From Parus major (lineage: Eukaryota; Chordata; Aves; Passeriformes; Paridae): a DNA stretch of 64,000 nt. Position numbers and translations under genes: made by a program. Each line of letters opens with the position of its first letter. Position 1 is the first letter of the stretch. This document shows positions 25,811-38,859 of this stretch, in pieces. Below the pieces are notes generated by a model. The model was not told the DNA's origin. It searched no databases and was given only the letters and a program-made list of their open reading frames with translations. Location of the stretch: positions 4,399,122-4,463,121 of the forward strand of contig NC_031779.1 in NCBI RefSeq assembly GCF_001522545.3, given 5' to 3'.

Positions 25811-27262
25811 ATGATTAGTATTTATTTCTATTCTGTGTGCCAGTGCCCTGGGCCAGGTTCTGTGCTAAATCCAAAGTGACTCTCCTACTTAATTGGCATT
25901 AACTTGTGCTGCAGTAATATAAATAAAAACTTGTACTTTCTATGTGAAGCACTCACAATCTCCCCCCATGTTTAGGCTTGTGATAAATCTGTATTTTTTA
26001 CTTGGTTTGGAACTTCTTCTAGCAGTGTTTTCCAAATATACTTAGGGAAGCACAGATTTGGAAACATATTGGCTGCTTGTTAACCACTGAGGCACTACAA
26101 GGAGCGTTGCTACAGCTGTACCCCTGGTTAAAAAATTGTTACAGTAAGAACAACACCTGTCTCTCTCTGGAGAGTCAAGTACCAAAGTGAACAGTAATTC
26201 TTCACTTTGTCAAATGGTTTTCACAATCATTTGGAATGCTTGCTTAAAGAAGCTTATTTTATTTCATGAATGCTCCATTCAGGAATGGGGAAACTTTAGG
26301 GCTGAGCTGAGCCAACCATTCTTTGTGGAGTTCGTTTCCCCTCCTTTCACTTCCATTTTTCTTGGAAGACCTCTGGCTGCTCCCCCACTTATTTCTGCTT
26401 CAATTTGTCCCCTGGGAGCTTTGGATAATCAAAGTTAGGCTGCAAGCACTCTTCACAGAGTAGGATGGGGGGAGTTCTGGTTAAATGGTTTGGGTCTATA
26501 TCAAGGACAGTACAGTAACTGACTGAGTGAGCCTTTTGAAATAGTAGTGTTAAAACTCCAGCAAAATTTGGAGTTGCTTGGTGTTTGTTGCTGCATGTTT
26601 TCTGATGTGTGCAGAACACAGGCATAGGAAGAAACATCAGCAAGAATGATGGGCAAAGACTGTCTTGAAAGGGTTGAGAGATTGTCTTCATCATTGGTAA
26701 GTTACTGTATGGCTTCATTCAGCTCTGGTTACAAGGTGGTTTTCTTGTCCTAACAAAGGTGAATAGCTCATGTACTGATTTGGGTTGTCTTTGGATTAAA
26801 TGATTGCAGTAATACAGGTGCTGTTTCTATTATTTTCTTCAAACTTTTATCAAGCCTCCTTTTTGGTGGGGGGAACACAAATGAACACTCACTAATTGCC
26901 AGCTTTTACCTTTTTGAGTGATTTGGCCTTCAGAACATAGTATTGGCCATGTGAAACATGTTGGATTTTTGATTTTAATCTATTAAAAGCACATAGCAAC
27001 ATTTGAATGAACAATCTTAAATCTTACTCTGTGTTCTCCTGTTCATACTTGTATTTTGCCCAGTTCTGTGGGTCATAGGATTGTGTTCTCGTTATTGAAC
27101 TGTCAGACTTGTTTGAAAATGGTGTCAGTGTTTCCTGTTCAGGGGAATTTTTTTTTTTCGTGGCCATTTTGCAATTTTGTGATTTTTATAAACAAAAGTA
27201 CTAAGGCATTCATATAGGTGTTGATGGTAAGTTACATCAAGCTCCTTTGTTTTCAGTAGTGG

Positions 27263-27302
27263 GTTTTCCAGGGGTTTTTTGGGCTTTTTTCCCCTGGAAA
27301 AC
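27263..27302. repeat. Perfect 12-bp inverted repeat (hairpin)
   Basis: GTTTTCCAGGGG at 27263-27274 is exactly complementary to CCCCTGGAAAAC at 27291-27302. The 16-base loop is T6-GGGC-T6. A transcript from either strand could fold into a stable hairpin. It does not resemble a pre-miRNA, which usually has a longer imperfect stem. Confidence 0.6.
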
Positions 27303-28190
27303 ATGTAATGCATGTGACCAGAGACTTATATAACACAAGATGTCTTGGGTTGAGGTAAGGAAACCATCTTCGAGCTAGATATCTGAGACCAGCATTGTGT
27401 TATCTCCATTGCAAAGATAACAAACATTAAAATTCTAGAGTCTGGTGGCCAAATGGCACAGCACCAAACAGGATAGATTTTCTTTTCCTCAAGTGGTAAA
27501 TCGTGTTAGATAATTCATGATGCAAACTGCTGTTATTTCAAGAGTACGTGAGCCTCTGTTGGCAGAGCAGATTTTTGTACCTCTCTAGGTTAGATGAAAA
27601 GCTGAACAAACTTTGAGAACTGCAGAATATGGCAGTAGCTTTGCTGCAGTAGATCAGCTGATACTTCCCTGCTTGTATCACTTTACTCCCCAGTGTGGTC
27701 GGAGTGGTGCAGCTCTTACGTGTTCTGCTATTTGCCTTTTTGTGAGGAGAAAGCGGGATTGCAAAGATAATGAGTGAAGGCAGTGGAGCATTCATGGCAA
27801 TAATTTCTAAGAGCTGGAGATAAATAAGCAGGCAAAGTTGACGACTTATCTGGGTGGGGGTATTAGCATTTTGAATACCCTCTGCACAGATGCAGTTATC
27901 ACTTAATTGCCTTTACACTAGAAAAGCACTTTGTAGCTGTAAAGAAGAAACTTCTGCACGTAGTCCACAGTGGCTCTCTTCTGCTGTACCAAACACTCGG
28001 GCTGTTCTACTCCTGCTCCCTTGTAGCACCAGGCCCAGTGCCTGCCCTCAGCGTGAAGTCGCAGCAGCTGGTCCTGGGTCTGTCTGCCATTCCCACCCTG
28101 TGGTGGAGCCGGGGCCTGCCTCAGCGTCCCTTCCTGTGGGTGTTGAGGCCAGCGGAGAGTTCTGCACTCGGGGCTTTCGCGTTGTGCCCC

Positions 28191-28259
28191 GAGCGGGGCC
28201 GTGAGGGCCGGCTGCTCCCCGAGCGGGGCCGTGAGGGCCGGCTGCTCCCCGAGCGGGGC
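28191..28259. repeat. GC-rich minisatellite, 30-bp unit, entering gap
   Basis: A 30-base unit (GAGCGGGGCC, GTGAGGGCCG, GCTGCTCCCC) is repeated without change for 2.3 copies and then runs into unknown bases. The copies are identical over the visible 69 bases, suggesting a young or homogenised array. The unit is GC-rich with G-runs, a type that often defeats sequencing. Because 30 is divisible by three, the array is open in several frames on both strands, which explains long apparent frames across the gap. Confidence 0.9.
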
Positions 28260-28543
28260 NNNNNNNNNNNNNNNNNNNNNNNNNNNNNNNNNNNNNNNNN
28301 NNNNNNNNNNNNNNNNNNNNNNNNNNNNNNNNNNNNNNNNNNNNNNNNNNNNNNNNNNNNNNNNNNNNNNNNNNNNNNNNNNNNNNNNNNNNNNNNNNNN
28401 NNNNNNNNNNNNNNNNNNNNNNNNNNNNNNNNNNNNNNNNNNNNNNNNNNNNNNNNNNNNNNNNNNNNNNNNNNNNNNNNNNNNNNNNNNNNNNNNNNNN
28501 NNNNNNNNNNNNNNNNNNNNNNNNNNNNNNNNNNNNNNNNNNN
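28260..28543. other. Assembly gap (284 unknown bases)
   Basis: A run of N. The true length is unknown; the left flank is a minisatellite and the first bases to the right look like a partial, diverged copy of the same unit, so the missing sequence is probably more of the array. Confidence 0.98.
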
Positions 28544-28640
28544 GGTTCTCAGGGCCGGCTCCCCGGAGGCAGCGCCCCGCTGCCCTGTGGCACACAGCGC
28601 CGTGCACCCGCCTCCTCCCCGGCCCCTGCTCTGCCGACAG
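28544..28640. repeat. Right flank of minisatellite, GC-rich
   Basis: Just after the gap, 'cagggccggctccccgg' resembles 'gagggccggctgctccccg' of the left-hand 30-bp unit with a small deletion. The next ~75 bases stay GC-rich with CG dinucleotides and then return to intron-like composition. I read this as the far edge of the same array or of a CpG-rich patch that hosts it. Confidence 0.5.
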
Positions 28641-29309
28641 GAGGGAGAAATGGGGCAGGAGAAGACAGTTTGTTCATTTTGTTTGTAACCTGTCAGAAAC
28701 AAGGTAGTTTTGAATTTGAAAGGAATTTGGTGGGAAAGCAGTTAACTGTGTGGTGAGCAGAGAGGCTGCAGTCAGACCCGTCTGTGCCGTGCTTTGCAGA
28801 GAGCAGAGGTGGTCTCTGGCAGCACCACCGTGCCCGTGTTAATCCAACAGTGACTTCTCACCGAGTCCTTTAACACACCGAGATGGGTGTTCGGTGTCTG
28901 AGCGCCTTCGCTTGCTCATCCTTATTTGCTGAAGATTGTCAGAGCTGCACAGACAACGTCAGCAACGCCCTCAATTCAATGGGGTCTTTTCCTGTGGAAT
29001 AGTTACTTAGTTTGCTTGTAGCCATTATTTTAAATTTTGCTATCTAAGCATGTTAAGGTTTTATTGGTATTATTTCTTCAACAGCAATATTGGTTACTCC
29101 AGGCATTGTTTAAAAGCTTATATTTTTTTGCAATTCTTAAAGAGAGATTTGGCTTAGAGCAAAATCAGTAAGGGTAAAAGAATTAGGAAATCAAACCCTT
29201 CCTTTCCCTTTTTGAACCTCTCGGTTTTCCATCCTCAAATAAGTACGTGAAAGGGGTTTAACAACTTTAAATTGGATTTTGGAATGTCAGATGACTCTAA
29301 TAGCCTTTG

Positions 29310-29500
29310 TACACAAATAACAACAGAAGAGCTGATTATTGTTTCTGGGCTCTGCCATGCACTTATGTAATCATTAATCTTGGCACTTCTTTATCTGTAG
29401 CAGATTAGGAGGCCACTGTCATTCTGAAGACTGCCATTAAGTAGACTTTGTTAGTGTTTAAATATGTGAAGCTTAACTTTAAGCTTCCTTAATGTATGCG
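29310..29500. promoter_or_regulatory. Candidate conserved noncoding element with dyad
   Basis: The block holds TAATCATTAATC, TGATTATTG and other homeodomain/POU-like words. It also holds a dyad at 29468-29487: GAAGCTTAA and its exact reverse complement separated by CT. No transposon signature is visible. Enhancer function is a guess from texture. Confidence 0.2.
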
Positions 29501-32500
29501 GTGGAGGTATCCTGTGCCTTGAATAGAGCTGTTGGAGTAAGTTTCAGTCACATATCTGCTGCCACAGTCTGACCTCAGACGTGGGTTTATGTACAGTGTT
29601 TATTAATCAGCCTCTGAAGACACTTTGAAAGCTTTTTAAGCATAAAGCATTAATATATCTGTTTGGAACAGCAAGCAAACTTGCTTTATCTACTACCTTT
29701 CAGTTGGTTTAATCATCAAGAGGCAGGAAATTAAATGCTATGAAATGAGAAGGCAGAAAGGGTTTTAATGAAGGTTGTAGCACCTAATCTGATTGTGGCA
29801 AAGGAAGAGCTTTTGCTAGAACTTTTTTTTCCACAAGCTTGTAATTTTCTAAAACGTTTTTGTGGGCAGCTACATTTTTTTCTTTCATGATCCTTGTCAT
29901 GAAATGAAGATGGTTTTCAAACACTGAGTATATCATATATAGCCATCATGAGGGTATAAAGAGGCTCAGAAACAGAGCTAAGTCCAGGGAGATAGTGTGA
30001 GGATGGTAAGGGACATCACTGTAATGTATGGTTGGAAGAAAATGTTTGGGAATAAAGCTTTTGCTGTGACAGAAATGTTTTTGAAGCTGTTTGATAGACT
30101 GATGGTGCATTTATTTTGTTGAAAGACAGAGCCCGTAAGATTTCTGTCTCCAGTGATAGTATCTTGTATGTTCTCCCTGGTGCAGTTTTTGGGGATGGCT
30201 CATAGTGTTTTCTTCCTGTACCCTTTTCCAGGAGAGCATCTGAGGAATCCTTCTGATCTCACGTATATGCCAGGATTGCTCCCTCTGAGGTGGGGCAGGG
30301 ACTGAATGAGGTGTCTTTCTTGGACAGAAAAACAAGCATATTTGTTCAGCAGAGATTTGACTTTCTGTCATAAAAAAGGCTATGAGCTTTCTCTAATATC
30401 TGTATTTGCTGGTGTCTTAATATGTATTAGGAAAGATTTATCAGCTGTTGGTCCACTGCCTGGTTTTGACCTCCAGTAATATTTTCTCTGCAGTGGAGGA
30501 AAGGTGGGTATAATTAATCCGTTTTGTGCTCCCCCTTCAAAACCTAGAGGAGTGGCCGAGGATGTGGCTTCTTCTAGTGTTCCTCAGTTTTACTCATCCT
30601 CTGATGACCTCTGCAGAGGACTCATGAAGAGGAGCTGTGGCAAAACCACACACCTACACTGGAAATAATGGTAGTGGAAAACAAGTGGCCCTGTACTGTG
30701 TCAGGCTAGAAAGATGCAGAATATGGACTTCAGGAGAATCTCTTGTGTGAGGTTTGAGGGAATCTGATTGTGATTTGTTTGTAATAGCCATAAATCACAG
30801 ATGGAGCTGAAGAATTCATGCTCAGTATTGGCTGCTGGGTGACGAATCCAGGAAGGAGGTGTTGGAGTGAGTTAATAAATGAGTGAGTGCAAAAGGCTTT
30901 GTACTGTTTAGACTTCTGGAGTTGGTTTTGGTTGTTATTGTTCATCTCTTAGATGAATCATCTGAAAATGAAAATTTAAACTAGACATTTAGAATGCACC
31001 TTTGTGAGAAACTAATGATTCTACTTGGCATACAGCATCAAAGGAAGCCTTTTTAATGACACTGAATTAATGTACAGCCAAAAAGAAAAAGAAAATATCT
31101 TAAAAATGCAGATGTAGTCACATCAGAATGATGGAGTTTCTGGTCTGGGTGAAATACTTTTCTTTTTTTTCCCTGCAACTTTTTTTTTTTTTTTTTCCCT
31201 CTAGAATTAAAGCTAGGTTTTTAGTGGTTTTTCATTAAAGTGGAGTTCTATTGTAGGGATGTAGTTTCTGCACCAGCCACGTTTGTCTGGCTTTAACTTA
31301 ATCGTGCAGAGTCCCATTTCTCCATGCACAGTGACAGATCCTGCAATTTATGCAGGGGCCAAACCCTTTATAAAATCTGTGCCGTCCAGCAAAACAGCAG
31401 GACAAGGCTGAATCATGGCAAACACTGTGAAAGGACAATTTTTGGGTTCCCACTGCTTTGTCACCTCTTCTGAGTTAGTTCCATATTCCTCTTTCCAAAC
31501 TGCTGTGCTCTCTCAGAGGAATGAGCTGTTAAAGTGGAATTTAACTCAGCCAAATGGAAAGTACCAAGGAAAGCATTGTGGGCATTGTGGTGGAAAACGC
31601 GTGGTGGGGATGGGTTGCTAATCAGAGACAGCCTTCTAAGGACTTGTGTCAGGAACTTTTAATACTTGCTCTGAAAGCTCGGTGCACGTTTGTACAAGTG
31701 ATGAGGCTGCAGTGGTACCTACCCACTGTCAGTCGGTGTTGTAGGATCATTGCAGTTCCCTCAGGTTCTGGGCTGACCACTATGCTGAAGAGTGTTGTTG
31801 AAATTGTAAATAATTTTGTCACTGTGTTGCAAATGATTGTTTTTTCTCAGGTCTGTGTGGTTGGTTGGGTTTCATTGTTTCCCTGTTGATTTTTTCAATC
31901 AGGTACTTGTGGCTGTTGTCAGGCCTGTTCTGGTAGGCAGCCTAATAAGATCACTGAACCAAGGATGCAGTTTTGCAAACGGATAGCATAAGTGTGTGTA
32001 GCTTCCTAACAAATCCATGTTGTATAAATGTTGTATAAAAGGAGGTCAGAGACTCTTGATCTGTTGTAAAAGACCTTTCCTTAGTGAGCGCTGCTGTAAT
32101 TCAGGTAGCAGCCATGTGGCAACTCTCCTCTTGGAAATAGGGGCCAGAATGATTGCCTTCCCAGAACTGGTCATCTAGGGCTGCTTGCAGCCTAGGAAAA
32201 CTAATTCAAGGAAAGGTTCATCAGCTGGGATAGCTGAGTTGTAGCTGACTTGAGCAAGTGCTGCTTAGTGTTAGCGAGTGGCTGATAAGTTTTTCTTTGT
32301 TTCCCTACTACAAGTGAATAAACAGAAATGCCACATTTTCCCCTAAGCCAGTTAATTAAGGAAAAGAAGGTGGGAAGACAATGTTGGAGTTAACAAATTC
32401 CTTCAGTCTTCAGAAGACCAGGTCTAACACTCAAGGGTAGGAAATTATATCAAATGGGGGTTCTGTGCATTAATCTGTGAAGAAAATGTTGGGGTAATTT

Positions 32501-34545
32501 GAACTTTTCATGGTAAAATGCTGTTTCTTCAAGGTTTTCTTTATTTAAGTCAAGTATTTATTCATTTTTTTCCAGAGATTTAGGAAGTTGGGCAGAAGTA
32601 CAAACACATATAAGCTTTTCAGTACAAATTTATTTCTGAAGGAAAGGGGGAGAATGAATTTACTGTTGTATAGCTAACTCCAGCAAATAGATGAATCCTG
32701 TTCTGCAGATTTCACTCTTGTTTTGCTCTCCATTAATGGTAGGTGATGAAAGGTCAGCATACAGACACCAGGAAGGAGAGATTGGTGTAGATTTGCTTTT
32801 CCCAATGTGAGGGAGCAGTAAGTGGCAAAGACTACAAGAAACCTCAGTGTGATTGAGCATTCAAGGCCAGTTTGACTGCCTGGAGGTGCACACACATGGC
32901 CCCCAGCTCCATTCTCGGTGTAATTTTTCATTTGACAGACTATGTGCATGGGCTGGTTTGGGCAGCACACTGGAACAGGTTGGATCACAGTAGAACTGTG
33001 ATTGTGCCCTGCTGCAGGTGTTTGTCTTGACTCCAGGTTAGTAATCATCTGTAGGAAGAAATTAAGAATGTCAAAACAAGAGTGAACTCTAGAATCCTGT
33101 AAAAACAAACATGATGGATTCGCACAACCCCTAGCTTGCTGCTCACTGGATAAACACAGTAGCAAATTAGAGCAGCAAAAGTCAGTGCTGGCAGTTCCTG
33201 TGGTAATAGCTTACACCTATGTTGCTCCCAAAACTTGTATTTTGTGTCATTTTATAAAGAGCAATGTTTTTTTAGGTGTGTCATTAGACCTGTAAGCTTT
33301 GTTTTTGAAAGTGAAAAAGGAAAGTAATAGAAGTCAGACCACCAGCACTCCTCCTGTACAGCTCCACAGCAGCTTCTCTCTCAGCAGTGCAGAACACTTC
33401 AGATTCGTGGGGCTGGAGCTCTGCTCACTGGTGCCTGGGATCATAAGACCAAAACCCAAGATCTGGCAGTAAGTAGCAGTCATCTGAGGTGGCTGTAGGT
33501 AGAGATAAAGGATGATTATACGGCTTACATAGACAGAGGAAATGAAACACCAGCTAGCATCCCCATGCTCACAGCATAGCAGCACTAGTGAGATTATAGT
33601 CTCTGTAACACCTGTTTCTTGACATGCCGTTCAGAGCTTTGATTAAAACTGTACTGTATTTCATTCGAGAATCACATGATTTCAATGTCACTGTGTTTTC
33701 TTTTCTTATGAAAAACTTTTTCTGAATTGTGTTATTGAACAAGAATTCCATTTAGCTTGGTGAAATATAATTATACCCCAAGCTGTGTTCATCCTAGCCA
33801 GTGTAACTCCTGTTAATTTTCAACCAGAGAAGAGGCAAATGAAATAATTGTTTATTCATAAGTACCTGAGAAAGTGAGAAGCCAAAACATGGCAGAAACA
33901 AACTGATGGTTTATGAAATTCGGAAGTCTGTTCCAACCATGTGGAAGTCATCTATCTTCAAGGTTTGGTTTCTGTGTGTTGTTACTGTGTCCGTCTGTCT
34001 TGCCTGGTGAGGGACAAAAGGGGACCTCCCAGAAGAAACTGTTGCAGTTGTACATCTCTTGGTGTATATTTCTGCCGTCTTCATTGTGTGTAAGTTCATG
34101 AAAGCAGTAACAAAGCTGGAGCTTGGGGAACTCTGTAGATTTTGCAGAGTAGGAAGCTGTTAAGTGCATGCCCCAGATGTACCAAGGGATTGACTGTCCC
34201 AAGAACTGCCCATCTGTGTTCTGGACAGCAGAACACCTGTGGATGTGGCAGGCCTGGCTGTTCTGGTTGAGCCCAGGACTTCAGTGGTTTGATGTTACAG
34301 TTTGGTCTGTGGTGTGGTTTAATAATGTGGCTGGAGTCCCAAGCTGCAGTTATCTCTACCAGCCATTCCTTTAACAAGAAAAATCAAATCATTTCACTCT
34401 CAGGTGCATTCATTGCTCAGTCAGGAAAGACTTAGAATATTTCTGGATGGATAAAGACAAGACAGTGGAGAGATACGAGTGTTACACGGAAGGAAATTAG
34501 ATGCACATAGTGTTGTACACGTTAATGAAAGGGAGCAAACATCTG

Positions 34546-34568
34546 AGCTCCTCTTTTTTAGAGGAGCT
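34546..34568. repeat. 9-bp perfect hairpin with T loop
   Basis: AGCTCCTCT at 34546-34554 pairs exactly with AGAGGAGCT at 34560-34568 across a five-T loop. It is short and may be chance. Confidence 0.45.
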
Positions 34569-37500
34569 AGCCCTAGATCAGTTTTTAGCTTATGTACATG
34601 AACACTTGCAGAAGTCCTAGATTGTTTGTATTGGGACATAATTTTGATTTTTCTTTATAGGAATTCAGAGTATTATGGTGATATTATGATATTAAGGGTT
34701 TACAGCGATTTTCTATTTGAATATAGCATTAAAAATAGAGACCTCACCACAACAACTTCACTGAAATAGTTTTGCCTTTTAGAAAACCCAAACTATTTTC
34801 CATTATGCCTTCTTTCATTAGACATTCAGGTGTCTTTGTTGAAGCCAGTGCTTCATGTAACAGCAGAGCTCTAGTTCTTTAAATTAAAATATATATCAGT
34901 AAAAATTTGTGTGGCTTAAAGGAAAAAATCCTAAACCTCAGTGATCCTGGCATGGGAATATGAGCTCCTACTACACTGTTTCCTTCCACATGCCCTGATC
35001 AAACAGATGTTGAAGGAACTTACACTGATACCTCAAAATCAGTCTTACAAGCCCCAGAAGTGCTCAGGTGGTGCTGTGCTATTTATCCTGTATCTCCTTT
35101 AATATGGATGTTTCCAGCATTTGGGAATGCTGAGCAGTGTCAGTGACCTGCTGAAGGATCCAGCTGTGCCCAGGCCCACAGAGCTCATTGTGGCATTGCA
35201 GCATTTCTGCCTTGTGTGTTTGAGGAGTTGCTCATACTTTACTTTTAATTAATACTTTGGTGGCCATGTTCGTTTCTACTCCACCCATCACGCCCACAGA
35301 CTTCAAAGGATTTGTACCAGTATAACCTCAGTATTTATTTTATTACCAGTGTGATTTCCTAAGGAAACAAGGCTTGGAAAGGTTGTTTGTGTTTGTGTGG
35401 TTTTCTATCCATCACCCCAATTTCCAAAACATTTCAGCCAAGCTTGAGAGCATCAGTGGTTGCAAAGATGTGAAAATTGAAAATCTGAGAAAGTTCCCCA
35501 TCTGATCCCCCCGTGAGAGACAGTGTGCGGCTGTGCTCAACGTGTAACAGAGAGCAAGATGCAAAGAATATTCCACGTGCTTCTGCTGGGAAGGCTTCTG
35601 CTGGAATTTCAACCTTCCTGGGCCCCAGAAAAATCCAACCACGAGACACAAATCTCTTTTGCTAGTTCTTCTCTAGAGCTGTTTGTTGCCAGGTCTGTCA
35701 CTGCAGTCTTCAGCGGGGCCAGCTCAGAATGTCTTTATGATGGGGACTGTGTATGGAATAAACACACCTTCACACAAGGAGTTGATCAAACACGTTCAGT
35801 GTGTTCTAAAATCACCTCAGGTGTCTCCCAAGCAGCCATCACCCGCAGAAGCACACGGGCTTGCAGTGTTTCAGGGCGTGTGAGTGGCCAGATGGTCACT
35901 TCACAGCGTGCGTGGATGGGGTGGGCAGAGCTGTGCTGCCACCAGTGCTCGGTTCAGTGGAACTGCAGCGTTGGGAAGCTGCAGGTGTTCGGAGGCGAGT
36001 CATTTGCAGCCAGCTCAAATTACTTAGGGTACATGACAGAGCAAATTATTTAGGTAATGAAGCTGAAAATGCAGGAAGATTAGAATATTATATAGTAAAA
36101 TCATTCCGTGTTAATTCAGTTTGTGATCAGATATCATGTTGCTTTAAATACCACATTACATGCAGTACCCTTGTTTGAGCCAATGAATATGTATGAATAT
36201 GTCACTGAATATGTATGCCTCCTAATTTAATCAATATACTTACAAACAGCACTAGCAGAGATGTCTGGCACAAAGTGCATCCCTCTAGAAGCAGGTTGGC
36301 CCAATTTGCCTGTGTTTCACGTTCATTTCAGAGCCATTCTTGATTAGCTGTACAGCCATCCACAGCAGAGAGGTTGGGCACAGGTGAGCCACATCCAGGG
36401 AAAGGGCTCAGAAGAGTTGCTGCAGCCAGGGAAGGAATTGCTCCTTAAGCAGTGCCCTGAGCCCCAGGAGGTGCCAGCTGCACCCTGCCTGCTGTCTGTA
36501 CCCTGCTGGAGCCTTAGGGCAGGTCCTCAGCTCAGCTGGCAGCTGTGCTTAGCTGGGGATGCTTTCTCCACAAACCCATGCACAGTGCCCATGGAGGCTT
36601 GAAGGAGTAGAGACTGATATGTGCTTAAGTCCATCCATACTGAGTGGAAAAGTGTACACCTGGAATTTCTGCCTTGGGAGCTGTGACCAGGAGCTCCTTA
36701 GAAGTGCTCGTGTCTTAGTGGTGCCAGCGAACACAGGCAGCTGGGACCCCAGGTACCCTGGGAGAAGGGAGCACCTCCTGCACCAGCTTTCCTTTCCAGA
36801 AAACGCTTTTTAAATTCAGAAATAGGAAGACACAGTAGGATTTGCCTTTCACCTTCTAAAAGTTAGGCTTGTAATTAAAATATCATTAGATTCTTTCACT
36901 GTTGAATGAAGAGGAGGCTTCTCCACTCAGGGGTTTGTGTTGCTTGTTATGAATAAGATGAATCATATGCCCTTTTTCCTTCTTGCTTTCTATTTCTCCT
37001 TTCCTTTCCTCTCTTCCTGCCTTCACTCTAGAGGAGACAAGACAATTAACTTCATTAATTACCCAACTTTCTAGTTCACTCAGGTCAGCTGGGCAGATCT
37101 CCCCTAAAAGGCAGACATGGGACCAATTCTTGCATCCACAGAGCCCTTCCCAAGACACCAAATCTTTGTGTGCATGTACAATTTTAAAATTAACAGTGCA
37201 AAAACAGAAGGAGGGAAGGAAAAATCCTTTTCTACCCCAAGACAATTAGTTCACTAGAAACAAATTTTTTATTCACAAATGTTAACGGGGAGAAAAAAAC
37301 TTATGTGTTTGGAAAACAATTTTTTTCTTTTTAAATGTGTTCTTCAAGGTGAACTGGTGACACACTTTCCTGTGCTGAGGCTCAGTGTGTTTCTGTTTAA
37401 GTGACAGTACTGGGGAGAAAGGTGACCTGTGCCTTGCTTGGCTGTACAGGCTCTTGCCCTGATCTGAGTCTGCCCCATGAGTTGCAAAGAGAGAAATGGA

Positions 37501-37908
37501 ATATTATTATGAGCTTGTACGGTGCATTCCCTTACAGATACAGAAATAGATTTTCTCACTTCTCTACTGCACAAACTGGACAAGGAATAAAACAACATTT
37601 CATGATGTGGGAATTAAGACAAAGGAAGAGGCTAGAGGTCTCTGGAGGATTTGGCTGGGGAAGGGAACTTGAAAAAGGAGGCAAACCCAGTGAAACTATT
37701 CTGGGTTTGGGGAACAAAGTCCCCCAGAGCAGGAGGGAATAAGGCATATTGTCCTGTTCCAGGTGCCAGCAGAAGATGTCATGGAGTGCTCTCGCTGGCT
37801 GGCTGCTGGCATGTTCCCTTGGAATTAGGTGGAGGCAATGGTTTAAGCATACCAGAGCTGCCTCAGTTGCCATGTGAAGACACAGTGGATGGAGGAAGAA
37901 AAAATGTT

Positions 37909-37940
37909 CAGGGGGGAAAACACTGGCTTTTTCCCCCCTG
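37909..37940. repeat. Perfect 12-bp inverted repeat (hairpin)
   Basis: CAGGGGGGAAAA at 37909-37920 is exactly complementary to TTTTCCCCCCTG at 37929-37940, with an 8-base loop. The stem has six consecutive G:C pairs and would be very stable in RNA. No mature-miRNA-length imperfect stem surrounds it. Confidence 0.6.
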
Positions 37941-38859
37941 TAATGCTTGGGCTCAAGTCCTATTCAGTGTGATTTTGAGCAGATCAGGGTCCACACTCCT
38001 TTTTCTGGAAGCTTGTCTGACATTTCAGCAGGAGGACAATTACCAGGCAGTCTGGTAGCTTGGACCCAGCAGCTCCAAGTGAAGGCACTTGACCTGGGGG
38101 GTGTTGGTGGGTGAGAGGCCCTTTGCTGTGGAGATGAGCTTGCTTGACATCAGTGTGTAGGGATTGCTGCCTTCAGGCCTTGGAAGGTCCCTTCTTTCTC
38201 TCAGGAGCCCTTTCTGTAGCGACTCGTTTGGTGGTGGTTCTCGGTGCTCAAGCTTCCGTTTGTTGCTCTTGGTGCTTTGTTTGGGCTTTTATTTCTCCTC
38301 TTTGCTGCCTTTGGCACAGGACAGCCTTGGTAGGATTGTGGAGCACTGTTATTTCAGGGTGTGAAAGAGTCCTAGGCCTTTAATCTGGGAGTACAAACTA
38401 CATCTGTCACCTGGGTATCTGTGGCAGTTCCTAAGCAACCACAAGAGTTTATTTTTTTTCTGCAGTTCATATTTAAGAAATAATTTGCTCATGCATGAAC
38501 CAGCCTGAATCAGCCTGAGCACCACCCCAGGAGACAGAAATTGTAAACTGTAATTTAGGCTAATTCTAGTCTAAAGCATGAATTAGAGTATTTTATGTAA
38601 TCTTGAAAAATATACCATATAAATAAATGTAAGCAGAGAACAGGTACAATTAATTTGAGCACAGTAGGAAGCTTTAAGTAACTCTGGGAATGTGAGAAAC
38701 CAAGTCGGAACATATTCTTGACATGTAAAAATATTTCCCACCTGCCTTGTTTGCATAAGAAGAAGGTTTTAGCAAGTACATATTTGCATGTCAAAGTTAA
38801 AAGTGGGGAAAATATTTTCACCCTTGTAAGAAAAAATGCATAATCTTGGCACAGGCAAT

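Larger units (their letters stand above)
21753..28190. other. RORA intron with possible enhancer block
   Basis: AT-rich intron without supported exons. It includes a candidate ROR response element (23064-23074), ancient repeat remnants (23340-23430 and 25455-25545), a TAAT-rich block that may be a conserved element (25590-25810) and a 12-bp perfect hairpin (27263-27302). GC content rises from about 27,980 toward the minisatellite. Confidence 0.45.

Noticed and set aside
27263..27302. Reading the 12-bp hairpins (here and at 37909-37940) as microRNA precursors
   Set aside because: Stems are only 12 bp and end sharply, without the ~30-bp imperfect stem of a pre-miRNA.
27918..28707. Long frames of 168-229 codons on both strands across the gap
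   Set aside because: They are open only because 284 unknown bases contain no stops and because the 30-bp repeat keeps the reading frame.
35523..36053. 176-codon open frame on the + strand
   Set aside because: No recognisable domain, no splice context and mixed low-quality composition; a frame of this length is expected by chance in a 13-kb intron segment.
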